From Andrena cerasifolii (Eukaryota; Arthropoda; Insecta; Hymenoptera; Andrenidae): a stretch of DNA of 64,000 nucleotides. Positions 1-10,130 of this stretch are shown here, piece after piece. Made by a program: the position numbers and the translations under genes. Within the stretch, counting starts at the first letter, position 1; each line of letters starts with the position of its first letter. The stretch is from NCBI RefSeq assembly GCF_050908995.1, contig NC_135119.1, positions 23,837,001-23,901,000 of the forward strand, written 5' to 3'. The notes below the pieces were generated by a model. That model was given only the letters and a program-made list of their open reading frames with translations. It did not search any database and was not told the DNA's origin.

Positions 1-864
1 GCGATACCTCTTGTCATGATGGTCCTTTTCCACCAATCACCATCCACTTTTCTGCGAGTAAACAATGAATGGTCGTGCCTCGAGATCGGCTGCAAGATAG
101 CGCGAATGAACTGTAAGATCAAAGTAGGAATTATACAGAATATTTTTAATAGACGTAACCAGTGAAACGTGTAGGTATGCATTTTATTTAACGAAAATTG
201 CGGTTTAGCGAACGCCTGGATAGTTTGGAGCAGGGGTTCTGAATCTTGCCACCAGTGGTCTTTGGGGGAGTCGGAAGGATTCCCCTGGGGGTCGATAAGT
301 TACTAGGGGTAGTTTAAAAATAGCGCGCGGGAAATTCTATATATCGATTATTCAAAAACTTGGAATTAAGAACCCTCAGTTCTGAATAAACCATTGAGCT
401 ATAAAAATAACGATACATAAGGTAATCAAGATTCCTGAAAAATACCATAGGGTAACCGTAATAACAATAGAGAAATATAGTAAAATTAAGAATCACGTAA
501 TAAAAAAAGGGATGAGGAAAGCATAACAGGAAACGAGGAAAAAAGTTACTTTATCAATTTATGTCACGATAATACAATGACTCGTCGGTATTTTTACTAC
601 GTTACTCCAATTATGACGCAATTAATTGAACTTAAATTGTAGGGAACTAGCGGTATCGTGGATCCAAGTGATTTACGTGTAAATTCGAACGCTTTCGCGC
701 GGTTCGATACGAAACGTCTTGTCGAATGGAAGAAACGCCGTGGAGAAGAAAATCAGCGGTGGGAATACAGGAAAAGAAGGAAATCGCGATTCGCATCGAT
801 GTCACTGCGAGTTGCGCGCGCAACGCGATTCGATTTGGAATCGTTGCGATCGATTTCCCTAGAG
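1..864. other. Intergenic DNA, no gene recognised
   Basis: I see no convincing coding exon in this AT-rich stretch. At about 232 the sequence begins CAGGGGTTCT, which resembles the terminal inverted repeat of many hAT transposons, but no matching right end or 8-bp duplication was found, so it may be a truncated fragment. Short open frames on both strands between 647 and 891 show no recognisable protein features. Confidence 0.5.
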
Positions 865-1135
865 CAGCGTTTCCCAACTAAATTTTGCTAGGAAACCCTT
901 CTAACCTCACTAGATATTTGGTACCCTTAACCTCAACAATTTCTTTTTTGCAAGAGCTGAGAGCACTGACTCAGCCGCGTCTTTTCAAATTTCGAAGTCA
1001 AGTGTATGTAAGAGTTTCTCGCTGAATAATTTACACATTTTTCTAATATTCAAAATTTATAACTTTCATAAGATAACTTCTCGGGAAACCCTAAACCTCC
1101 GGGAATCCCGGGGTTCCGTCGATGGGAAAACGTTA
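865..1135. mobile_element. Short hAT-like non-autonomous element
   Basis: The left end reads CAGCGTTTCCCA and the right end, reverse complemented, reads TAACGTTTTCCCA, so the ends are imperfect inverted repeats of a hAT type. The flanks CCCTAGAG (857-864) and CCCCAGAG (1136-1143) match at 7 of 8 positions, the 8-bp target-site duplication expected of hAT insertions. No coding capacity. It lies upstream of the ATP-grasp gene. Confidence 0.6.
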
Positions 1136-1143
1136 CCCCAGAG

Positions 1144-1732
1144 CTCGGGAGATGCGTTATTCCTATTTACATTAACCGAGTCCCGATGTGTTATATTTTC
1201 TCCCGGCGAAAAAATACGAGGCGAGACGTTGATTAGAGCGAGGACTCAATTCTTTCTTTCTTTCAGCCACGGTGTCTGAGGCGGCACGATTAGATAAGCC
1301 TCCCGGTTCATAGTGCGGCCGAGATGCAGAGCGCATAAGAGACCAGGAGGCGCGAGAGCCGGCCTCAGTTAAAGCTGTGTGTGCATGCTGGCGAATTCGC
1401 TTTTGAGTCGCGACCGGTCTCGGTCCCCAGCTCCCCCAGCCCTTGCGGATAAACAAGAAGAGGAAGACCAGTGCCTCACCCGCGTGCACGTGTTACGCGG
1501 GTCCTCGCTGCTCTGAGCGTCGCGCATCGTTTGGTATCCAGCTCCACCATTCGCGGGACTCTCGCAAGGGACGGAAGCTTCGCTGCGAGATATGAGTCCC
1601 TGCTGCAGGAGGGGATCGTGCGACGGGACGGGCTCGGATTGATGGTAGCTCCCAAAGACTCGACGACACCGGGTCTCACGGGACGTGCTCGGCTGTAAGG
1701 AGTGTGAAGCGAAGGTACCGGTGACCACGAAC
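1144..1732 (+). promoter_or_regulatory. GC-rich leader/promoter zone of the ATP-grasp gene
   Basis: Base composition climbs from AT-rich to strongly GC-rich from about 1290 and stays high into the coding region. In the frame of the downstream gene there is a TAG at 1646-1648 and no ATG until 1733, so most of this stretch is 5' untranslated or promoter DNA. I could not place a transcription start or rule out an upstream non-coding exon. Confidence 0.4.
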
Positions 1733-3442
1733 ATGCCAGCCTGCACCAGCGAGAACTTCCCGAGGTTCTGGCCCTCGAGCCCGCCGACCTCGAGGAGCAA
1801 CAGCGTCACCCCGCCTCTGTCCGGCTCGCCCTTGTCCACGTCGCCGACCTTGGTCTCGCCGATGTCCACACTGAAGCGGTCCACGTCGGGCGTCTCCAGC
1901 TCCTCGAACCTCTTCAACGTCTCCGCGTCGTTCAACGGCTTGAACGCGCCCGCGCTGATAGTGTCCTCGCGCCGGCAACACCAGCACCAGCAGAGGGTGC
2001 AAGCGAGCAACCCGGGCCAGGCCGCTCAGGGACAGAATCACAATCGAAACGACTCGCTGCTGGTGAAGCTCTTGCGCGTGTACATAGTCGTCTTGTTCAG
2101 CGTGCTGCAGGGTGTCGTCAGCGTGGTCAGCTACGCGATATGGGCGCCGACGCTCTGGGCCTCCGTCTGGGTGTACGTGCTCTGGGTAATATTCCAGCTG
2201 CCGTTGACCGCCCTGAAATGGTTCATAACCGTGCTGCACACGCCAGCGTCGGAGAGGGCGCGCAACAAGCGGTGCGTGCTGATCAGCGGAGGCAGCACGG
2301 TGCAGACGGTGCACATGGCCAGGAACTTCTACAAGGCCGGCGCCAGGGTGGTGATCTGCGAGCTGGAGGGCCTGCATGGCTTGGCCAAGTTCTCCACCGC
2401 CTGCTCTAAGTTCTACACCATCCCCAAACCAGGCCCGGGGAACGCTATCGAGTACATCAAGGCGCTCAAGGACATCGTACAGAAGGAGAGAGCGGCCTAC
2501 TACATACCGGTCAGCTCCAGCAACACGGCGTACTACGACGCTCTGGCCAAGCCCTACCTGGAGGTGATGGGTTGTGAGTGTTTCGTGCCCGGTGCCAGTG
2601 AAGTGGCCGCCCTCGACGACCCTCTCGAGCTTCTGCGAAGATGCCGCGCTCTGGGTCTAGCCACCCCCGACCACTCTGTTCTCCGCTCTCTGCAGGACAT
2701 TTTAAGGCTGTACGAGCAAAACGCATTCGCCACGGGCAGGTACCTGATGCTGGCCGCTGGCCCGGCCGGGATGAGGGACAGAGGCAAGACGGTCCTACCC
2801 CCGACGATGAGGGAGTTTCAGAACCAGCAGCACGAGATCACCGAGAGCCGTCCTTGGGTGGTGATCCGCGACCCTCCTGGCAGGCACTACATCACCTGCA
2901 CCACGGTGAAGGAGTCGAGGATCGTGGCTAACGTGACCTGCCAGGTGGACGAGGGACGGGGCTTGATCCCGGAGGAACGACCGGAGGTGGTCCAGTGGCT
3001 GGAGAGGTTCATCGTCCGCTCGTTCAGCTCGAGGTACAGCGGTCACCTGAGCTTCAGACTCGCTGTGTCGAAAGACGGCGAGCTGGTGCCCCTCGGCTGC
3101 CGCGTTGGAGTCAGCCTACCCTACATCTGCCACACGGGGATCCACCCGCGGCTGGTCTGGAAGCCCTGCAGGCACTTCTCCAGGCAGAACTCCGGGGTCC
3201 TGCTGACCGCTGACAGACACCTGTTGCCCGACGCGGTGACCAGCACGCTGAATCGAACACCCGGAGAGACCGTGCCTCATCTGCTGGGCACAGTGCTGGA
3301 CAAACGCGAGGCCCTGTTCGCGTACTGGGACCCGCTACCGTACTGCGCCTACTACCACCTGCAGCTGCCCTTCAGACGGCTGGCCGGGATGATCAGGGCG
3401 CAGCCTGTCCAGCACAGTCCACCGCTGGCGGTAGTGCAGTAA
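1733..3442 (+). CDS. Membrane-anchored ATP-grasp-fold protein, single exon, 569 aa
   Basis: The chosen start is the first ATG in frame (1733, A at -3). The open frame extends a little upstream but only with non-ATG codons. Residues 1-105 are Ser/Pro/Thr-rich and look disordered. About 109-168 are strongly hydrophobic with Trp clusters, suggesting two membrane-inserted segments. From about 180 the protein resembles bacterial and fungal ATP-grasp/carbamoyl-phosphate-synthase-like proteins: a VLISGG strand with a turn, an MARNFYKAGARVV helix-strand, a YIPVSSSNTAYYDALAKP segment and a LDDPLELLRRCRALGL segment. The C-terminal part, where active ATP-grasp enzymes usually carry an acidic/Asn-Pro-Arg metal site, reads VPLGCRVGVSLPYI, so catalysis is doubtful and a pseudoenzyme is possible. 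The gene is intronless and much richer in GC than its surroundings. Substrate and pathway are unknown. Family assignment is from sequence resemblance only. Confidence 0.8.
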   Translation: MPACTSENFPRFWPSSPPTSRSNSVTPPLSGSPLSTSPTLVSPMSTLKRSTSGVSSSSNLFNVSASFNGLNAPALIVSSRRQHQHQQRVQASNPGQAAQGQNHNRNDSLLVKLLRVYIVVLFSVLQGVVSVVSYAIWAPTLWASVWVYVLWVIFQLPLTALKWFITVLHTPASERARNKRCVLISGGSTVQTVHMARNFYKAGARVVICELEGLHGLAKFSTACSKFYTIPKPGPGNAIEYIKALKDIVQKERAAYYIPVSSSNTAYYDALAKPYLEVMGCECFVPGASEVAALDDPLELLRRCRALGLATPDHSVLRSLQDILRLYEQNAFATGRYLMLAAGPAGMRDRGKTVLPPTMREFQNQQHEITESRPWVVIRDPPGRHYITCTTVKESRIVANVTCQVDEGRGLIPEERPEVVQWLERFIVRSFSSRYSGHLSFRLAVSKDGELVPLGCRVGVSLPYICHTGIHPRLVWKPCRHFSRQNSGVLLTADRHLLPDAVTSTLNRTPGETVPHLLGTVLDKREALFAYWDPLPYCAYYHLQLPFRRLAGMIRAQPVQHSPPLAVVQ

Positions 3443-3448
3443 CGCTTA

Positions 3449-4782
3449 AGGTGAATGTCCCAATTTCTGCTCATGTCCACATTTCTGCTCATTTCGTATT
3501 TTTCTTATTACTATATGCGTTACGCTTGTACTATAGTTGCAACAAAATAATTCTAAATTATTTAAACATTTACGCGAGTGTTGCACGAGCTTGGGACTAA
3601 TCAAAGTGCAGCATAAGCAACGAAAAGCTTTTAAAAATGAGAGACTCGTCATTTTTCGACAGTGTTTTAGCGGGTTGTACTGAGGAACAGCGTCACTATT
3701 GGTATTCGATAATTGGGCAGAAAATAATTTTTGTAGTAAAAGTTCTTATTTAATAACAAAAACAGATACCGTATTGTGCGCTGGATGTAGATTTTTTTAC
3801 TATATTTAATTGTTTTAAGTAGAAAACAGGTGATTAGGTTTAGGGTCAACTGAATCACCGTCATGTCCGCATTTCTACTAGGGCTAGGACTATTCGAATA
3901 ATTTAATATTCGAATATTTTACAAGTATTTGAATGCTACGAATAAACTTCGAATATTTGAGTATTCGAATGTTATTCTTCGAATACATCAGTATTCGAAT
4001 AGTATGGTGTGAAGTGGGTCAAAATTAGCGTACAAGATTTCACCCTGACAAATGAACGTAAAGAACTTGATTTATAATTCACGCCATACTATTCGAATAC
4101 ATTAGTATTCAAATAATTAAATATTCAAATAGTATTCGAATACTTAAATATGCGAATAGTATTCGAATACTTAAATATTCGAATAGTATTCAAATACTTA
4201 AATATTTGAATAGTATTCAAATACTTAAATATTCGAATACTTGGATATTCGAATTATATTCGCCAAATAATTGAGCAACTGAAGTATTCGAATACTCGAA
4301 TACCGAAAACTTCTACAAATACTCCCACCCCTAATTTCTACTCACCAAAATTTTAGTAACATAACCTCACAATTCAATATATGCTGCAACCTCTATTTCT
4401 ATTCGAAGGCATTTTATTTTTTGCTAATCATTATTTTATGCTTTACTGTTGTGTTATAAAACATCTCCATAAAAGATTTAACTTATCCTTACCTGAAAAG
4501 GCAACGCATTATGTGAGCAAAAATTGGTACAAATGGTGAGTAGAAATACGTACATCGCTATTTTTCGTGCGCAGAAATACGGACATTTAAAGCATTGTAC
4601 TTAATTACAAATTACTAACAGTTAAACATCTTGAAATATCTTTCTTAAATAGTTTTTGAATTGGTTGATTTATTATTAAAGAATTAATCAATTACTCTGC
4701 AAATTTTGATCACAAACAAATTTTTTACACCTTCTTTACGACGAGTTACCTCTTAAATGAGCAAAAATTGGGACATTCACCT
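3449..4782. mobile_element. TA-flanked inverted-repeat element (Tc1/mariner-like, non-autonomous)
   Basis: The left terminus AGGTGAATGTCCCAATTT continues to CTGCTCA; the right terminus is its reverse complement with one mismatch over about 25 bp. The element is flanked by TA at 3447-3448 and 4783-4784, the duplication used by Tc1/mariner elements. Inside are further inverted blocks (near 3862-3885 and 4530-4590, both related to ATGTCC..ATTTCTRCT), so the element is largely a foldback. No transposase frame is visible. It carries a later hAT-like insertion at 3879-4333. Confidence 0.7.
3879..4333. mobile_element. hAT-like element rich in TTCGAATA motifs, nested insertion
   Basis: Its ends read TAGGGCTAGGAC and, reverse complemented, TAGGGGTGGGAG. 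A perfect 8-bp duplication ATTTCTAC sits at 3871-3878 and 4334-4341. Removing the element restores the palindromic arm of the host element around it, so the order of insertion is clear. The interior is a degenerate array of palindromic ATTCGAATA units. Elements at 31770-31900 and 43351-43941 have related ends. Confidence 0.8.
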
Positions 4783-5713
4783 TACGTAGGGCCTAGCGCG
4801 GGCGCAGCTCTTTAACCGAACTCTAATGGAGTCTGTTTTGAACAGAGAGAGGGAGAGACGGGCGACGGGGCGGAACGGAACGCGAGACTGACACGGCTCT
4901 CGGCGTCCCTTCGAGGAGCGGGGCTGACCTGGCACGGGCCTTCTGGTGACTTCAGTATTCGGTTGGACGGACGTTCTCGCGCCAGCGGAGTCTCGAACGA
5001 TGCCGGATGAGGGAGAGGACGACGGAGGTCGGAGCGGGGCGTCGGAGGTCAAGTTCGCCGCCCTATCGATTGAAAAATACTTGTGAAATCGCGGGCAGCA
5101 GGATGCTGGGCGACGGGACGGGAAGCGCACGGCCGGATCACGTGCTATCGGGGCGCGTCTCGCTTTTGCGCGGCGCGCGATTATTGTAACGTGTGTTCCT
5201 ATCTTTCGTAGACTTGGGGGTGCGACGGCGGGGGGAGGTGATCCCGAGTCTCCTAACTTTCTCGAGCGTGCAGTTGTATCGCGTATCGTCGTGTCTTGTG
5301 AATAGTAGCGCTGGTAATCGGGGCGTTAATAATACTATGCGCCACGCTCGATCGAGATTTCTGTTTTCTCAATCATTCTTTTCTCTTGTTTATTCTTCTC
5401 CTTCTTCATTTTTGTTTTTCCACGTCGAACCAGTCGACTTCGGACCTCAGCCAGCAGATAAACGAACACGCCCGCTTACGTGTGCGTAGCAAGGAAGGTT
5501 TCACATATTATGCTCGCGCGTATTGGACGATTTAATGTCGCGCGCCTCTTCGCGCTTAGGCTAAGTTGTAAATAACGTTGACTAAGCTATCGTAGATTAT
5601 ATCGCGGGCAACGCGGCCCTAGCAGGATACCCGTATTTATAGTATTCCCGATATTTCATAAGACGACAGGCTAGTATGGCCCGTGTAAATACGCATGCAG
5701 ACGTTGGCGAGTC

Positions 5714-5719
5714 AATAAA
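5714..5719 (+). terminator. Candidate polyadenylation signal AATAAA
   Basis: An AATAAA hexamer followed by a T-rich stretch ends the GC-rich region downstream of the ATP-grasp gene. It is the best candidate for that gene's cleavage signal. Confidence 0.45.
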
Positions 5720-5896
5720 AGATTTCTTTCTTTTTCTAACATTCTGCTCTCTATTCATTTGCCCCTCTGCAGAATCGCCGCAATCTCCACTAACCTGGCA
5801 CCTTCAATGGTAGTGATAATTCATCCTAACACTGCAGTAACAGTATCTTATCAATTTAAACCCTTTGTGTCTTACGATCGCGTAAACACAACCTAT

Positions 5897-5967
5897 CCGT
5901 GCGGAGAACGCCCAAGGGCGTCCAAGGAGCGTGCTAAAGGTATACAACTATAGAATCCCGCACGCGG
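5897..5967 (+). repeat. 71-bp hairpin repeat, copy A
   Basis: The copy opens with CCGTGCGG and closes with CCGCACGCGG, which can pair as a terminal stem of about 7 bp. Just inside the 5' end is GAACGCC-CAAG-GGCGTCC, a short internal hairpin. Copies B to E share the first 28 and last 12 positions. Neither a target duplication nor coding potential is apparent. Confidence 0.6.
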
Positions 5968-6906
5968 CGGTACGTTGAACGCTCGACACAACGCCCGAAG
6001 AATTGTAGGTTAAAAATGTACCAAATGGTCGTTTCCTCGGCTCTCTGAGAATTATCTCTCTCAATCCTCGAGATTACAGCTCCCTAAAAATTAGAAACAA
6101 CAATTTCCACTTGTAAGTACATATCTCCGTGTCAAGCACATTCGGTTTAGAAACTTCCAACAAACACCCACCTCGGTACAGCAACAAACCGACTGAAGAA
6201 CCTCCAACTGCTCTTCCCAGGTGCTCGCAGGCATCCAAATCCAATTCGAACAATCGTCGATCGGTTACGTGTCCCGAACGTGACGTAGGACCCACCGATC
6301 TCGCCTCGTTGCAGCGGACAGTGGTAGATTATCGCCTCGGGATGTTCCTGGCTGTATCGATGTAATCTGACGAACCACCGGCGACAAATGGCCGATGGAA
6401 TTGGCGGCGTAATCTGCCGCGGCCGCGTACGTGCACCGGCGGAGTCGTAAATAATGCCCGTTATAGATGGAAGTGTGACCCAGGGGGCAGGCAAGCGGCT
6501 TGTCACGCTTGTCGGACTTTGAGAGGCCTGGGGTCGCCGGTTCGAGAGATGCTGTCGGTATTATCGAGCATCTGCCCTTTCTCCTTTCCTCCCGGTCTCC
6601 TCCTCTTCTCGCCGGCGCACCCGTTATCGCCTGTAATTTCGCCACCGATCGGTCTTTCTCCTTCCATCCCGCCGCGCGAAAATCATCGCCTTCCGTGATA
6701 ACGAGTTCGTTAATCTCACTTTCGGCTGGCGTCACTTCAACTGCATGCCACGACGGAGTCTGGCGAGTAGGACGATCTTCGTTGGAGGACCTTCGGCGGG
6801 ATTCTGTGTAACCGATAGGGTTTGAGGTCCATTCGACGATACAGTGTTTTGTCCCGTTATAAGTCCATGTCCCCTGATTCGTTGGAAGTACATTTCTAAT
6901 CGCACT
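5968..6906. other. No gene; possible tRNA-derived fragment at 6463-6545
   Basis: I find no supported gene. Around 6463-6545 a GACCCAGGGGGCAGGCAAG block and a CGGTTCGAGAG block are spaced like the A and B boxes of a tRNA-derived SINE head, but the B box departs from GGTTCRANTCC, so this is weak. A long open frame on the minus strand through 6265-7125 has no recognisable features and crosses a foldback, so I do not call it a gene. Confidence 0.3.
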
Positions 6907-7222
6907 ACAGTATTGTCTCGTTAGCGACTCGATTTTGTGTACACGTACCGACTCTTCGCTATCCCCACCACTTTTGTCTCTCTCTTGCCCGGCGAAAGCT
7001 AGAGCGAGATGGAACGAGGGCGAGCGAGAGGCACTGAAAGCGAGCGAGGACGGTACGAGACCGACGACGCGTTGATGTTCCATCTCGCTCCCCCCTCCGG
7101 CCAGAAAGAAGCGAGAAACGAACACTCGGAATTAGGGTTCTGTTCACGATACCGACTCAACGCCTGTCCCGACCAGCGAGTCGCTAACGAGACAATACTG
7201 TACTTCTTTCGCGGTGGGGATA
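6907..7222. repeat. Foldback with perfect 25-bp arms
   Basis: The 25 bases at 6907-6931 (starting ACAGTATTGTCTCG) are the exact reverse complement of 7177-7201. Inner arms AGCGAGATGGAAC (7001-7013) and GTTCCATCTCGCT (about 7075-7087) also pair, as do CTATCCCCACC (about 6959) and GGTGGGGATA (about 7213). The interrupted nested inversions look like a decayed foldback or MITE. No clean target duplication was found. Confidence 0.5.
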
Positions 7223-7614
7223 AAACGCGAAAGGGCACGCGACAGCTACAAGACAAGCCGTGAATTTCGATCGAGATAGCGCGTGGCATCGTCTTACTCA
7301 CTCTTACTGAAAGAAGACGGCGAAGAAGGAAGGCAAGCCGAATACCATGCTGTTTCGTTAGAGGCTCCACCTGTCCTCCGAGCGTGGGACTTGTAGCGAG
7401 ACGAAACTCTATTATATAGGTTGCTGCACGTGCTCTGTCCGCCAGTTCGTTTATATTATGGTGATTTTTTATTATTGAAATAAGAATTATATTATAATTA
7501 AGAATTACGTTATATCGTATGATATTATGCAGGCATTCGGCGTTCGGGAACGCGTAAGTGGCGCACCGCTAGTTTAAATATTTCTAGGGTTCGGAAAAGA
7601 GTAACATCGAAGAG

Positions 7615-7700
7615 TCGACGTTGGAGGAATTGGTAACGCGGATGGCTAGTACGTACTTAGATGACCCCGTAGATCTTGGGTTCAAGTCCCATCGCCCGAG
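7615..7700 (+). ncRNA. tRNA-like sequence, possible class II (Leu-type) relic
   Basis: The segment has a D-arm-like block (GGAATTGGTAACGCG), a long variable-arm-like block, and a good B-box/T-arm (GGGTTCAAGTCCC), followed by a T-run (from 7703) that could end Pol III transcription. The D-arm wording resembles bacterial or organellar leucine tRNAs more than insect nuclear ones. However, the 3' CGCCCGA has no matching 5' acceptor strand and the anticodon stem is poor. It is probably a degenerate tRNA or tRNA-derived relic. I cannot assign an anticodon. Confidence 0.25.
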
Positions 7701-8657
7701 GTGTTTTCTTTTTCTCGCCTACGATTACTCAATGCAAATATAAAATCAATGCTGATTTATATTGTAAAGTGTTTCTTACTTCAAAGAGTTTTCATGAAGA
7801 ACTGCAAATTAAAGACCCCATCCTTTGTAAATTGAAAAGGTGTGAAGAAGGTACAGTGGTTGGCTATTTTAAGTAAGAAAGAGTGTGCCACAAAAATAGT
7901 GAATTTAGTAAACTTTAAATGAAAATTAATAGAAAAAATAGTACGAAAAAACGCCTACTAGGTATATTACCCCAATTACAGATTTCGTTTGGATCCCCTT
8001 CCTTCTGAAATTTGACATAAAAAAAAGCTGCTTGAGAAACACGATACAACTGTGTGACCTATGTAGACCAAAGTTTCCATCACGATTCAGATTATTTCCA
8101 CGCGACAAAGTGGAGTAGCCTGCGCTTCATCAAAAGTTTCAGAAGTCGGGGTAGGGTGTTTCCGTGATCGGATGTAATTTTCCTCTCTGAGCAGCGCCGA
8201 AGAAGATCGACGGCGATCGTAAATATCGCCGATACGGCGAGCGACGGGTGAAATACGAGCGGCTTTCGCGATGAAGAGGAACGCGGAGATTCGAAGACGC
8301 AAGGAGCGAAGTGTGTAACGCAATCTTATCATGCGATGATATTGAAATGCAGTTCCTTGGCGACGGACGGTGAAATAAATCAATACGCAGGCCGCTCTAT
8401 TTTTTCTCCCCCCACCCCTTTTTTTTTATTTCGCTCAGAGAAGGCACGCGACGGAAATTGTTCATTCGCCAAGAATCGCGTGGATTCCGCTGGCGCCTGG
8501 CGAGGCCAATCCTTCACTTTTCAACGAGACAAAGAACTGAGGAAATAAAGTCCACGGGTTTACAAAATGAACAGCTCGTTGACTCCCACTAGCACGAAAG
8601 CATAGTTTCATTTTTAATAGCAAGGAAAGGGCAAGGGTAAATAAGATATTGTAGGCT
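7701..8657. other. Intergenic DNA, nothing recognised
   Basis: I see no coding exon, RNA gene or clear repeat here. A T-run near 8407 and mixed-composition sequence around 8160-8310 are the only visible landmarks. Confidence 0.4.
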
Positions 8658-9015
8658 TAAAATTGATGGACAAATTATTTTTGTACGTCTACGTATTCTA
8701 CTCAATGAGAGGATAAAAAGTTGTGAAGGAACCACGCGGCACAGACGAACCGTTTCCTCGTAAAAGCTTGTTAAACTTCCGGCCAATCAGATCACGCGGA
8801 GTCGCTCCTGGGGCGGGGCGTTCCCCCACTCTGTCTCCCTTACGACACATAGAGGGAGGAGCAACGCCGGGTAACAGGCTATTAACCGAAACTTTAAACT
8901 TTTTTTGCGGGGAAACGGTTCGTTTGCGGCACATGGTCCTTTTACAAATTTTCATTCTCTTTTTAAGGGGAATACGTAGAAATTCGTGGAATAAAAATTG
9001 AACTGAATTTTACGA
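8658..9015. mobile_element. Inverted-repeat element (MITE-like), about 350 bp
   Basis: The left arm (about 8658-8765) contains ACGAACCGTTTCC and CTACGTATTC. The right arm (about 8910-9015) carries the same blocks in reverse order on the other strand, so that GAAACGGTTCGTTTGCGGCAC mirrors the left arm. Similarity extends about 100 bp into each side with scattered mismatches. The centre is GC-rich and non-coding. Exact ends and target duplication could not be fixed. Confidence 0.55.
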
Positions 9016-9964
9016 CAGATTTCCTTAGTTTACACCTCTAAATATAAACGCAAGTGATGCAATCTTCTCTCTTACAAAACCTTTCACGTTTAGAAGGTTT
9101 CAAGAAGCTCATAAATAATCGACACACCATCGAATCGAAAGCGGTGCGCACGTCGTACCTGACCTTGCGTAAAAAACACGCCTGCCGCGGTAGCCTGTTT
9201 TGGAAAGGCTTCCTCGAATCTCTGTTTTTGCCAGCGCCCCTTGTTATCCGAGGACAAGCTTCGCGCGATTATCGCGATTCCCTCGCATTTGTTTGACAAC
9301 ACTACTGATTTGTCAATTATACACTTGGCTGCCTGCGAAATATCGGCCGCGAATTGGTCCCGCGACGCTGATTTCTCGGAACTCAATTGGACCGATTAAT
9401 TTTTGTTTTCGTGGCCTGTTTGGCTCGTTTTCGTTTGGCGATGGGTGGTAGAATCGTCCAGTGTGAATGAAGAAAGTCGAGTGTCACTCGGTGTTCATTT
9501 TTCTCCCCGTTTGTCCTGTTTGCTTTCGACCTGAATGCCATCGGAGTGGAGGCGGTGATAAAGGGAGGCTTTTAGGGGCCCTTAACTCGATTTGTCCGCG
9601 TGTAACGAGAAGGAAAGTCATTTTCTTGGGCGAGGCGTGCCACGTGGTAACAGGCACGGGCTTCTGTGAGAACAGATTCACCTGACTGGCATACCAACGG
9701 TATGCTCGCTGCTGCTCTTTCCATCTTGTTGCCAATTTCCTGGCGTTTGGGGCGTTTAACGCATCGACGGGCCCTTCTGGGAGGAATAACGCCTCAATTA
9801 AGGGGAGTTGACGCGAAGCTGTTTGGTTCTTGGTCTCCTTAAAGATGTACGGATGCTGCCATCGAAAGCGGGCAGCGTGGTGCTTTTTACGCCCATTGAC
9901 ATTTTTATTGAAACAAGTAGAAACAGAAATACGGTTAAAACAGTAGGTCAATAAAAATAGGGAT
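9016..9964. other. Intergenic DNA, nothing recognised
   Basis: No supported gene. Open frames on both strands (for example 9484-9969, minus) lack recognisable motifs, splice context or coding-like composition. Confidence 0.4.
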
Positions 9965-10130
9965 GTCATGGCCTGCGACTTTAATAAATAAAGTTATTCA
10001 ATTATTAAGTTCCTGTAATTACAGAATTAATTAATTACTGAAACTTAACCATTTCTGTGATTAATTACAGAATTAGTCAATCACAGAAACCTAATAATTG
10101 AATAATTTTATTAAAGTCGTGGGCCGTGAC
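9965..10130. mobile_element. Small foldback element, about 166 bp
   Basis: The left arm GTCATGGCCTGCGACTTTAA and the right arm, reverse complemented as GTCACGGCCCACGACTTTAA, match over about 45 bp and continue through TTATTCAATTATTA. The centre repeats TGTAATTA-type blocks in both directions. The whole would fold into one long hairpin. No coding content. Confidence 0.6.

Larger units (their letters stand above)
3443..5735 (+). other. Probable 3' untranslated region, interrupted by a transposon
   Basis: The stop codon at 3440-3442 is followed after four bases by a TA dinucleotide and a 1.3-kb inverted-repeat element. After that element (from 4785) the DNA returns at once to GC-rich sequence like the gene itself, and continues to an AATAAA at 5714-5719. 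I infer that 4785-5735 is the original 3' UTR. An alternative is that the mRNA ends inside the element and 4785-5735 belongs to another transcript; transcript reads would decide. Confidence 0.45.

Noticed and set aside
1685..1732. Upstream extension of the ATP-grasp protein by 16 residues
   Set aside because: The extension begins with GTG, has no ATG, and the ATG at 1733 has a good context.
6265..7125. A 286-codon open frame on the minus strand
   Set aside because: It crosses a foldback, has no recognisable domain or splice structure, and overlaps other equally long frames.
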